64,000 bases of DNA. Origin: Halicephalobus mephisto (Eukaryota; Nematoda; Chromadorea; Rhabditida; Panagrolaimidae). Made by a program: the position numbers and the translations under genes. The notes below the pieces were generated by a model, which did not search any database, was not told where the DNA came from, and worked only from the letters and a program-made list of their open reading frames with translations. Below are positions 1 to 10,635 of the stretch, piece after piece. How positions within the stretch are numbered: the first letter of the stretch is position 1; each line of letters begins with the position of its first letter. The DNA is taken from positions 434,001 through 498,000 of the forward strand of contig SWDT01000007.1 in NCBI GenBank assembly GCA_009193035.1, given 5' to 3'.

Positions 1-3000
1 ATCGTGACTAACAAACAAGGATTAAAGCGTTTACAGATTCTGTCATCGGAATCCCTAAAGAGGAAGACTTTATCATCAAACACGACCGTCCAAATTCGGT
101 TTTGCTGAATTTTTTGAAGCTCTTGACTTGAGAGCAACAACCAGTGTTTACCTAGTAAAAACAGAGATTTGAGCCCAAAACGGACTCCTGTCTGGTGTCT
201 ACGTCATCCTTTACGGAAATTTCAAAACTAAACAATTAATTTTGTAGTGAAAATAAAACCAACTGTCATCGCAAAAATTTCTCATGATCACAAACTTTTT
301 ACTTTCAAGTACAAGTGAAAGTTAGTACACAAAGAAGTCTAATAAGGAAATGAAATTAATGCTCATAATGAAAATTTGAAAATTACAACGAATTCGCTTA
401 CATCTGAACAAGTAAGGAATCAAGTTAAAATCATTTATGATAAAATTGAAGTTAATTCTCGACACGAAGTTCCTAAAATTCATAGAAAATTCGCTTCCAT
501 TTGAGCGAAAAATAAGAAATAGTGTTAAAATAATTTATGATAAAATTGAAGTCAACTCTCGACACGAAATTCTTCAATTTCATAACAAATTCGCTTACAT
601 TTGAGCGAAAAATAAGAAATAGTGTTAAAATCATTTATGATAAAATTAAAGTCAACTCTCGACACGAAATTCCTCAATTTCATAGCAAATTCGCTTACAT
701 TTAAGCGCAAGTAAAGAGTCGTGCTAAAAATCACCTGACGAAATTGAAGTTAATTCTCGACACGAAATTCCTCAATTTCATAGGAAATTCCTCTACATTT
801 GAGCGAAAGTAAAAAATGTACTAAAAAATTTAAAAACAACTTTTATTGTGAAAGTTCTTGGGAATTATGAAAAGTTTACTCATACCTAGATGAGATGAGA
901 AATTACCGTATTTCTTCTAAAATAAGTCCCCTCTAGGAGGTGATTCAAAAAATAAATCCCGGGGCTTATTTTAGAGGAAATACAGTATGCCAAAGTCGAT
1001 TTAAAACCAGAACTCATTCTCAGCGCGAAATCCCTCAAGACCATTACGAATTCATTTGGATTCAAACATGAATAGAAATTTGAGCCAGAAGGAATCTAAT
1101 AGAATAGTGACATCAATGGTCTCCATATAGTTCCTGAATACCAAATAAATTCGCTCATTTTTAAGCGAAAATTAAAATTTAATTTCGAAATTTTAAAAAA
1201 ACAATGTTAATTTTCGCGACGAAAGTTTTCAAAAATCAAGCGAAATCGTTTATTTTTCAGCGAAAATCAAAATTTCGTGTTAAAACAAGAATAGAATGAA
1301 ATTATATCTTGTAACGAAGTCGCTTATTTCTAACCATAAATCAAACTTTCGTGCTGAAACAAGAATAGAATGAAATTATTTCTTGTAACGAAGTCGCTAA
1401 AAATCACAAATTCGCTTATTTCTCAGCGAAAATCAAACTTCCGTGTTAAAATAAAAACAATATAAAATCATCTCTCGTAACTAAGTCGCTAAAAATCACA
1501 AATTCGCTTATTTCTCAGCAAAAATAGAAATTTCGTGCTGAAACAAAAATAAAATGAAATCATCTCCCGTAACGAAGTTGCTTATTCCTAACCATAAATC
1601 AAACTTCCGTGTTAAAATAAAAACAATATAAAATCATTTCTCATAGCAAAGTTGCTAAAAATCATAAATTCGCTTATTTTTTAGCGAAAATAGATATTTC
1701 ATGCTGAAACAAGAACAATATAAAATCATTTCTCATAGCAAAGTTGCTAAAAATCATAAATTCGCTTATTTTTCGGCGAAAATAGAAATTTCATACTAAA
1801 ACAAAAATAGAATGAAATTATTTCCCGTAACGAAGTCGCTAAAAATCACAAATTCGCTTATTTTTTAGCGAAAATAGAAATTCACGTCAAAAAGTGTCTG
1901 ATAAAAAATGAAATCAATTCTCGTCACGAAAATTTCGAAAAATAAGATAAATTCATTCATTTTTCGGCAAAAATAAAAATCTACATCAAAATCAAAAAAT
2001 TTATTCCTGATAGTTCGTATTTTTTAAATTTTTTTATTTTTCAATTATCGTGGAATTGTTTACAATAAAAAAACCGATTGTGGGAAACTATCGATTTTTA
2101 AAAAAATCAACTTTTTAAAAATTCGCAAAAAATTTATTTTCAAAATTTACTATTAAATTTCTAATTTTAAATATTTAAAAAAAATTCAAAAAATTACAAA
2201 TTCAAAATTATTCAAAATTTTAGAAAATTTTTTATTTAATTTTTTTAAAATTAATTTTTTTTTAAATTTTAAAATTTTTTTTATTTTTAAAATTAATTTT
2301 TTTTTATTTTTTAAATTATTTTTTAAATTTTCTATTTAATTTTAAAAAATTTTTTCAATTTTTTTATTTTTAAATTATTTAATTTTTCTAAATTTTTTAA
2401 TTTTCTATCTGTTGGTGGATTAAAAAAGAACAAGACCGAAATAAATTACAGCATTGAATTTGCCAAATCAGATTTGATTGATTTTTGATTTGACGGCGAG
2501 AAATTGAATGGCAAATGTTCAATCTTTATCGCATAAATCACACTATTTTAAAATCACAAAAAGTTTTGCAAAATGGTCCCGACACGAATTTTATAAAATA
2601 ATTATTATTTTTAATTTTGTATATTAATTTCGAAATTTTTTTTAAATTAAAAATTGATATTTTTCAAAAAATGATCCCGACACGAATTTTATAAAAAAAA
2701 TTATTATTTTTAATTTTGTATATTAATTTCGAAATTTTTTTTTAATTAAAAATTGATATTTTTCAAAAAATGGTCCCGACACGAATTTTCGAATTTTATA
2801 AAAAAAATTATTATTTTTAATTTTGTATATTAATTTCGAAATTTTTTTAAATTAAAAATTGATATTTTCCAAGAAATGGTCCTGACACGAATTTTCTAAT
2901 TTTATAAAAAAATTATTATTTTTAATTTTGTATATTAATTTCGGAATTTTATTTTTTTTTAATTAAAAATATATTTTTTCAAAATTGTCTAGACGTGGAT

Positions 3001-4569
3001 TTTCTAAAATATAAAAACTTTTAAAATTCATATTTTTAGATACCGGCTTCAGAATCACAAATGAGCGTTGTTACGAAATTGCTTCGATACGAATTTGCAT
3101 AATTTTTTTGGACATGTTCGAAATTTTCGGTTCAAAAATTTTACAAAATTCTAATTTTAAAAAAATTTAAAAATTGTAAAAAAGTGAGAATATTGTAAAA
3201 TTTAAATTTTCTGCGAAAAACGAACAAATGCCAAAAATAATTTTTAAATTAATTTCACAAAGTTTTCTCGACACGAAAATTCACAACTTTTTAGAATATT
3301 TATTTTCAATGTTTTCGAAAATTTTAGACTTCAAAAATTTCTATAAAATTCTAGGTTTTTGAAATTTCTAAAAAGTTCAGAATTTTTTGTAAAATTTCAG
3401 AAAACTTTAAAAATTTATATAAAATTCCAAATTTCTGAAATTTCAACAAGATTTTAGAAAACTAGAAATTTCAATAAGATTCTGAAAAAAATCAAAAATT
3501 TCTATAAAATTCCAAAAAATTTCTAAAATTCAGAGTTTTTCATAAAATTCATAAATTTTTACAAAGTTCTCAAAATTTCATATTTATATATTAAAATATA
3601 AAAACTCCGAAAATTTTTAAAAATTTTAGAAATTTTCCAAAATTCTAATTTTAAGTTAAAAAATTATTTTTAACAAAGTCAGACAAATCTAAGATCAATT
3701 TCTTTTTCTGCAAATTCCCGATGATAAAAGTTTTACGGCCGATCAAGCACCGGATGTAAAACAAATCCGATCTGGCCCAGGTCCATAAAACCTCATGTGT
3801 TCTTGATTAAATTGACGTAAAATCATTCAAAAATCTTCATCTCCAGATGTAAAAAATACTTTAATTTTTGACCAGCTGAAATAAAAAAAAATAATTCTTA
3901 ATTTCCAAAAATATTTTAATTTTAAGTTTCAAAAATATTCTAATTTTTTAAATAAAAAAAAATAATTCTTAATTTCCAAAAATATTTTAATTTTTTAATT
4001 AAAAAAATTATTTTTTTTTAATTTCAAAAATATTCTAATTTTTTAGATAAAAAAATAATTCTTAATTTCCAAAAATACTTTAATTCTTTAATTTTAAAAA
4101 AATTAATTTTTAAATTTCAAAAATATTCTAATTTTTTATTTAAAAAAATTAATTTTTTAAATTTCAAAGATATTTTAATTTCTCAATAAAATTTATATTT
4201 TTACAATTTAAATTTGCTAATTTAAAAAAAACTTCTATTTTATTATAAAAATCACTTTTATTCTTCAAAAATAAAATTCTTTAAAATGCAAAAATTACTT
4301 TTTAAAATAATAAAACTCCAATGCAAAAAAACTTCCATTTTATTCAAAAATTAATTTTTATACCACCGTTTACCCTTTAAAAATATTTCAAAAATCCACT
4401 TTTCTTATAAGATCGAAATAAAAACTCGCACGGATAAACAATTTGAATCTAGAAAGGCATAGGGCAAAGAATTACACGAAATTTGGGCATAAATACGCTA
4501 CCTGCCTCTACCAATGAGAAAGATATTACTGTATCTTGGGAAACATCTAAACAACAGAAATCTCATCAG
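1..4569. repeat. Gene-poor tandem-repeat tract
   Basis: I see no supportable gene here. From about 418 to 820 there are four copies of a unit of about 100 bp, recognisable by 'CTCGACACGAAATTCCTCAA' and 'TTTGAGCGAAA'. From about 1240 to 1900 related units of about 90 bp carry 'AATTCGCTTATTT' and 'GTAACGAAGTCGCT'. From 2571 to about 2990 four to five copies of a 98-107 bp unit begin 'ATGGTCCCGACACGAATTTT' (starts near 2573, 2671, 2770, 2877). From about 3890 to 4200 a shorter AT-rich unit repeats. Most units hold a CGACACGAA-like core seen elsewhere in the introns. The opening 110 bases are open in one frame but show no splice context or recognisable protein. Confidence 0.75.
905..988. mobile_element. 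Short hairpin (MITE-like) element
   Basis: A compact inverted repeat: the left arm reads 'CCGTATTTCTTCTAAAATAA' and the right arm 'TTATTTTAGAGGAAATACAG', around a centre containing 'CCCGGGG'. It resembles a miniature inverted-repeat element. A related hairpin with AATAAAGCCCG near its middle lies at about 33631-33710. No target duplication was identified with certainty. Confidence 0.5.
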
Positions 4570-6275
4570 TTAACGGAGGATTTGAAAGTTAACGCCAGTT
4601 AGTTCTTTCAAAAGACGAGCAACTTGGTTACTTTTAATCATGACAGGTTGAGTTTGAACTCCCGAAGACGTAAGATCCAAGTCGAAAGCCGGGGTATCCG
4701 TTCCAGAATCCACTTTAGTCGGTTTCAACCAAGGCGCATCCTCAGTACTGACACATTTATCTTCTGTCTGTACATCATCAATCTGAAATAAAATCATAAA
4801 GCTTGCACAAAATTACATCAATACAAATTTCTAAAACATCACAAAAAATTATGAAACTATATAAAAAATGAAAAAAACAAGTCAATTTAGGTACAAATTG
4901 CCAGATTTACCATTTTTTCACTTTCACTCGCTTCTGTATAAAAATTTAAAAACCCATAAAAATCACAAATAAATATTATAAAATTAGTTCTACGTAAATT
5001 TCAAAAAACTTAAAATTTAGGTAAGCAAAAATCTCGTGTGTAAATTTCAATACCAAATTTACCAACTTTTCCATTTCCACACTACTCGCACCGTCTGCGC
5101 GCGAATTCAAAAAAATCCCCTAAAAACTCATTTTCTAAACATATTTAAAAAACTCACATTCAAGCATCTTTCAATATCTGGAGAATCACTAACACTGCTT
5201 GATGATGGATTTTCTCTTTCCACAACATATCCAAATGGCTGTTGAAAAGCTTGTGGTTGTTGTCCAGTAACATACAAACCTGTCGGAACATAACCATTCC
5301 CTATTCCAAATTGATTATGATTCGAAACATTTCCTATTCCAGGTCCAATCATCATTGGAATTCTCATCGTAGGTAACGGTGTAGTTCTTTGACGTACAAG
5401 ACTTGCCGCATTCAATGCACTTGTATCCATCGAGTACACGTCGCATCGAAAAGGAGATCCATTACAAAATTGCATATAATCATATAAAGTATAGAATTTC
5501 TCATCACGTTCTGTTCTTATCATTAATTGATCTGTAAAATAACCACTGTCCACCCATCGAATCATCTCCGTGTTCGTAAACGGTCCTAAAAACCATACAT
5601 TATAAAAACTATATATCAACTTTTTTGCGAAATAGTCCTAACGAGGATTTTTTGAACTTTTATAAGTGAAAACTATGCAATTTTGATTCTACACGGTGAT
5701 TATTTCGTAATAGACCATATACTATAAAAATTATATATAAATTCTTCTACCAAAAGGTCTCAACGTGAATTTCAAAGACTTATGAATTAAAGTAGCTTTA
5801 AATTTCAGTTTTGTGTAATATTAATTTCGTAATAGACCATATATTACAAAAGTCATATATGAACTTCTCTATAAATGGTTTCAATACGAATTGCGAGAAC
5901 TTTTATAAATTAAACTAGCTTAAAATTTCAATCTTACGTAACAATGATTTCCTAATTAATTTTTTAGAACTATATTCTCTTTAAATAGATTTAGAAACTT
6001 CTGGAGCAGGGTATACAGACTACAAAACCTACTCATTTTCTAAGATTAATTTTCATATATGGAAATACGTAGAAATTCAAAAATCACAACATCCAAATAT
6101 CTTGTGAAAAACAACTTATTTCCATTTCATTTTTAAAAATCCATATATCGAAAAATCCGAACTTACCATGAACTTGATTATCTTCACCGAGGTAATACCA
6201 ACGAGTCGGATATTCGTCGAATTCTCCATTTTTCATGTCAGTAATTGATCCAGAAATCAACTCCTCGGCACCCAT
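4570..6275 (-). CDS. GYF-domain protein (SMY2/GIGYF-like), 249 aa
   Basis: Model of three exons: 6275-6167, 5585-5158 and 4782-4570; all joins keep frame and the stop is TAA. Exons 1 and 2 together build a GYF domain (about residues 26-80): W26-x-Y28, then GPF at 37-39, M44, W47 and GYF at 51-53. GYF domains bind proline-rich ligands. The short loop before GPF is like the SMY2/GIGYF type rather than the CD2BP2 type. The rest is rich in Ser, Asn, Pro and Gly and looks disordered, with no second domain seen. GIGYF proteins are much longer translational repressors, so this may be a different small GYF protein. An acceptor-like TTAACAG lies 11 nt before the ATG. It lies downstream of the CCDC97 homologue on the same strand. 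Confidence 0.75.
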
Positions 6276-6466
6276 TGTTTCTCAAGACTGTTAATCGACT
6301 ATTAGTTCACGTAAAAATTCTGAAAATCATAAAAATATTCATTAAAAATATTTAAAAATTACAAAAAATAAAAATTACGAAGTTTAGTAAAAATTTTAAA
6401 TTTCTTAGAATATCCAAAATTTATATTTTTTTGAATTTTTAAAGATTACAAAAATTACAAATTCTC

Positions 6467-7807
6467 TTAACACGTTGACGACAATGTCCGACAATGCTGT
6501 CGGACAATTTTTTTGCCGCGTGGGACAATGTCCGACAATGTTGTCGGACAACCCTAGATAAATGTTTTTGCGCACTTAATGAAATTAAATGGTATTATAT
6601 TAACCAGTAGGGTGGCTAATATCTGTACTGGCATGGTCCCGCGAGATCGTATTTCACAACTATTTTATTTACACCTAAAAAATACAACTCAATAACAAAA
6701 AACTAAGGACTAGAACAAGATTTATGCCTAGTCTGGAAGCATTCCAAACAGATGAAGCACTGGCAGACACTGCACTGAGTTCTAGATTTTCTGGCATAGG
6801 TCTTGGCGTGTGTGCGGCCATATTGATCAGCCAACTTACGATAACAGCTTCGGCAGTATCTTCGTTGGTTGCCCTTGAGGTCTGATCTTTCAATCAGCTT
6901 TCTTTTCTTCGCCTGACTAGGTGAACTGTTTCCTCCAAGTCCATCAACTTTCTAGCGATGTCAATCTTGAAGTCGTTGAACTGCATACTATTCCTTTGAG
7001 TGTAGAGTATCCAAGCATTGACAAGGCAGTCTGTGTCACCAGATGGAAGAAAAGTCTCATATACCACTTGGCCGTCTTCTGACGAAAGGTGTATACGCTG
7101 CCATTTGGTCACTGAGGTCGACAAACCCTTTCATCTTATTATAATCTTCCACAACCAACGGCTTCTTTCTCTATTCCAGGATCCATCGTGTTTTGTCGAG
7201 AGCATGAAGATATCCCTCTTGTCCTTCCATTTCAGACGAAACGGTCGTGGATAACAGCATCTTCACTCCAGGATTCTTCTTCATCATCCTCACTCTCAGC
7301 GTCCTCGTCCTCGGATGAATCAGATTCCACTGGTAAAACCAATGCTTGTGTAGCGGCTTCATCTTCAGGCAAGGGTCCGTCTTCATCGCTTTCTATCAAC
7401 AAATTATCGAAACTGGTATTCAGCTCGACGAAGTCGTCGTCGGAGACATGCATGATTAGGTTGAAGATTGATGATTGATTGCAGCTCCTGATCAACTCAG
7501 AGTATTTATAGTTTTCAAGCTCTGGGGCCTGGAAAGATCTCGAAAATTCTATAGGCGCCTATCACCTTCCAGAAGTTTCCATACTTTACTTGAATACCAA
7601 CGAGAATTTTTTAGAATATTCTGGATCATTGGTATTTCGAAATTACTAATTAATAATTTTTTAAAACTATATTTTTAAAATTAGGTAAGAAAAACTGTTT
7701 TCTGGGACAATGTCCGACAACGCTGTCAGACATTTTCCAGGCAGAAAAAACACGCGTGGTCCCAGGCGGCGGACACGCAAAAATTCGCTTTGTCGTCAAC
7801 GTGTTAA
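6467..7807 (-). mobile_element. Internally deleted piggyBac element with TTAA target duplication
   Basis: The element spans 6471-7803 and is flanked on both sides by TTAA (6467-6470 and 7804-7807), the canonical piggyBac target duplication. The terminal inverted repeats are perfect over 14 bp (CACGTTGACGACAA at the left, its reverse complement at the right). Subterminal palindromes of the form TGTCCGACAA..TGTCGGACA lie inside both ends. Residual minus-strand coding is present but the central catalytic part is missing, so this is a non-autonomous derivative. The flanks belong to a tandem repeat of about 77 bp and join cleanly if the element and one TTAA are removed. Confidence 0.88.
6707..7495 (-). 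pseudogene. piggyBac transposase remnant (acidic N-terminus plus C-terminal Cys-rich domain)
   Basis: Reading the minus strand inside the piggyBac element, an acidic N-terminal stretch (7495 to about 7232, with runs of Ser, Asp and Glu followed by VIHDRF) is followed, after frame changes, by 'DCLVNAWILYTQRNS' near 7020 and then by a Cys-rich tail near 6890-6707 with CRSC, CSVC and CLEC motifs. Such tails are typical of piggyBac-family transposases, where the C-terminal zinc-binding domain recognises the element ends. The DDD catalytic core expected between the two parts is absent. The pieces are in different frames and include a stop near 6894, so no functional transposase is encoded. Confidence 0.7.
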
Positions 7808-8010
7808 CACGAATTTTTTCAAACTTAAAATATTAATCCTAAAAAATTCAGAAATTTCTAAAAATTACAAAATTTTCTTAACACGAATTTTTTCAAACTT
7901 AAAATATTAATCCTAAAAAATTCAGAAATTTCTAAAAATTACAAAATTCTCTTAACACGAATTTTTTCAAACTTAAAATATTAATCCTAAAAAATTCAAA
8001 TTTCAATTTT
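7804..8010. repeat. About 77-bp tandem repeat next to the piggyBac element
   Basis: Nearly three direct copies of a unit starting 'TTAACACGAATTTTTTCAAA' and ending '..AAATTACAAAATTCTC'. The left flank of the piggyBac element (about 6445-6470) ends in the same '..AAATTACAAATTCTCTTAA', so the transposon landed inside this array at one of its TTAA sites. Confidence 0.8.
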
Positions 8011-8085
8011 TACAAAATCAAAAAATATCAAAACGGCTTATAACCGTTATTATTCAAAACTCCATTAAAAAATATATTTTTGTAA

Positions 8086-9708
8086 TTAATCTTCAGTTGC
8101 AAAATATTCATCTTCAATATCTTGTTCTTTAATTTTATCATCTACTTGATTGGATGAATAATCAAAAAATTCTACATCATCGCCGGCCAAAAACCTTCTT
8201 TCCATTATAGAAATAAATTCCGATTTTAATAATTCTTTTGGATATTCATCTATGTCGCTTTCGGCTTCTGAATCTTCTTCTTCTTCTTCGCCCGTTCCTT
8301 TATCAAATTGAATATATTCTTCTTTTTCCTTAAACGAAGTTGATTCTTCTTTTTCGTCTTCCAGACTGCCCCAGGGTTTCTTCTCGAGATTACTGTCTGA
8401 TTCAACATTGGTTTTCCTGAATTTCTTCATAATAGCATCTACATCGTCTTTCGAACAATGTCTCGGATACGTTTCCCTCAAGGCTTCTTCGTCTTTTTCA
8501 TCAAGTCCTTCTACCGTTTCCAAGTCGTCCAATTTAGCTATCCTGTATCCAGCATGAGTTATGAATCTTGCGGCTTCTTTCGACGAACACGGCATTTCCC
8601 AATCTTCCGATAGTTGTCTTTTCCTTCTTGCCGAAATTCTACCAGAATCATCGAATTGTTCTAGCATGTGCGACCACGTTCCAGGAGGTCTGTCCACCGT
8701 CGGACGAAGGTGCAATTTCTCTGAGAATAATTATTATAATATTTAAAAGTAATTTTCCATAAAAATTGTTTTAAAACAAATTTTTTTAAATTTAGGTACA
8801 AGTTGCCAGATTTTCTGTTTTTCTGCTTCCACTCGCTCCTGCGCGGGAATTCAAAAATTCATATAAAAACTAAAAGTAAAATTTCCTACAAAATTCTCTA
8901 GATACGAATTTAAAGAAATCTAAATTTAAATAAAAATAAAAATAAAGGTTGATTTAGGTACAAGTTGCCAGATTTTTCGTTCTCCTGCTTCCACTCGCTC
9001 CTGCGCGGGAATTCAAAAATTCATATAAAACTAAAACTAAAAATTTCCTACAAAATTTTCTAGATACGAATTTAAAGAAATCTAAATTTAAATTTAAATA
9101 AAAATAAAAGTTGATTTAGGTACAAGTTGCCAGATTTTCTGTTTTTCTGCTTCCACTCGCTCCTGCGCGGGAATTCAAAAATTCCAAAAATTTATATATC
9201 GCTTTTTTAAAATATGTTATTACAGTAAAAACCTACCTTCATCGCTTAGATACTGACCGATCATCGAATCGAATAGTGCTGGAGCCCGTTCTCGCATTTT
9301 TTCGTTGGAGAAATAATTTCCATCTTGTTTCAATTTCATCAGCTGCAAATAACGTCGATTTTTTTCCTCTTTTGCCGCTTTTGTACCTGGCACTTTTGCT
9401 TCAATTCTCTTATTGATCAATTTCAAATAGAAATTAGTTACGTAATCTCCTTCATCGAATAATCCAATAAAACCTGAAAAAATCAATATTGTGAAATTTT
9501 ATGGAAAATAAAACTTACAAGGAGAAACAAATTGATGATAACGTTGTAAAAAAATCGCCGGTTTTTTTCCAAAAAGATTTCGTAAAATTTCGATTTTTTC
9601 TTCTTTTTCTAATTCCGGTTCATCTCGAGATTGGGCTCTGTAGAAGACACCTTCTTGTTCAGCTATGGACCTGAATAACAACTCTGCAGAACACCTTTCC
9701 GGTTGCAT
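8086..9708 (-). CDS. CCDC97 homologue (DUF2052 family), 353 aa
   Basis: Three exons: 9708-9519, 9473-9237 and 8720-8086; joins keep frame. The family pattern is clear in order: an N-terminal 'KPAIFLQRYHQFV' segment, then C-F-x4-G-D-x5-F-Y across the first join, then 'YFSNEKMRERAPALFDSMIG' near the end of exon 2, and in exon 3 a Glu-rich stretch followed by the conserved C-terminal block 'MERRFLAGDDVEFFDYS' and 'DEYFATED'. Human CCDC97 (about 343 aa) has been reported in association with splicing factor SF3B; the exact role here is inference. An acceptor-like TTTGCAG lies 14 nt before the chosen ATG, suggesting trans-splicing; an earlier coding exon cannot be excluded. Intron 2 holds three 162-bp repeats. 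Confidence 0.85.
8795..9185. repeat. Three 162-bp repeats inside a CCDC97 intron
   Basis: Copies begin at 8795, 8957 and 9119 with 'GGTACAAGTTGCCAGATTTT', continue with 'CTTCCACTCGCTCCTGCGCG' and 'GGAATTCAAAAATTC', then an AT-rich tail. Degenerate single copies occur in other introns, for example 4885-5110 and 42250-43110, and intergenically near 49100-49350, so this is a dispersed intronic family that has been amplified in tandem here. Confidence 0.8.
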
Positions 9709-10635
9709 GTGGCCTAAAATCTGCAAATTAACAACTTCATATAAAATTTTTCGAAATCCATATAAAAATTATCACTTCCATATAAAATTTCAACTTAATT
9801 TCATAACAAACATCTCGTAAATATAAAATACATAAAAATAAACATAAATATCCTAAATTCAACAACATTTCGTAAAAATCAAAAATCTCTTAAAATTTTT
9901 CGAAATCCATATAAAAAAATAATTTCCATATAAAATTTCAACCTAATTTCATAACAAACATTTCGTAAATATAAAATATATAAAAATAAACATAAATATC
10001 CTAAATTCAACAACATTTCGTAAAAATCAAAAATCTCTTAAAATTTTTCGAAATTCATATAGAAATTATCATTTCCATATAAAATTTCAACTTAATTTCA
10101 TAACAAACATCTCGTAAATATAAAATACATAAAAATAATTCTATATTTACTAAATTAAAAAATAAACCTTACAAAAATCAACAATTTCATATAAAACCCG
10201 ACTAAATTTCGTCATTCCTTCTTCACGAAAACACACACAAATAACTATATATTAAATTAAACAATATTATTTCCAAAAATTTCTCATCATTAAATTAAAA
10301 AAAAACATGCTTATTTCTTTAAAAAATGGTAAAGCGGTCCTAAACAACAGAGAACTGTGTGTCGCGGCCAGTCTTTCCCCCATGATAGAGAAAAACAAAA
10401 AATGTGCGTCCAATCAAAAAGACAAAATTCTTCCCCAGACCAAGGATGCCATTCTCGATCTTGGTCAATTGGATTAACGGAGATAACATCGAATTTTTTA
10501 TTTTTCGTCACTTTTAAACATTTCTCAAGTATTTTTACAATTTGAGGTACTTACTAAAACCGATATTGTACAAGTAATGAGCAAATTTGGTAAAATCACT
10601 GAGATCAATCACAATAAAACAGAGATCAAAAATTT
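9709..10635. repeat. Intergenic: about 148-bp repeats, then a less AT-rich block
   Basis: From about 9730 to 10160 a unit of 148-149 bp repeats nearly three times (anchor 'TCGAAATCCA' at 9751, 9900 and 10048). From about 10320 to 10480 composition is less AT-rich, containing 'GTCGCGGCCAGTCTTTCCCC' and 'GACCAAGGATGCC'; this could be a promoter for the CCDC97 gene. No convincing coding exon was found. Confidence 0.55.

Noticed and set aside
1..110. Open frame at the extreme left edge
   Set aside because: Short, no motif and no acceptor visible; it cannot be told apart from chance.
418..830. CRISPR-like array
   Set aside because: Repeats are direct but diverged throughout, with no distinct spacers, and the window is eukaryotic with spliced genes.
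10311..10511. 66-codon minus-strand ORF in a less AT-rich block
   Set aside because: No splice context, no recognisable motif, and a position suited to the CCDC97 promoter. Treated as regulatory at most.
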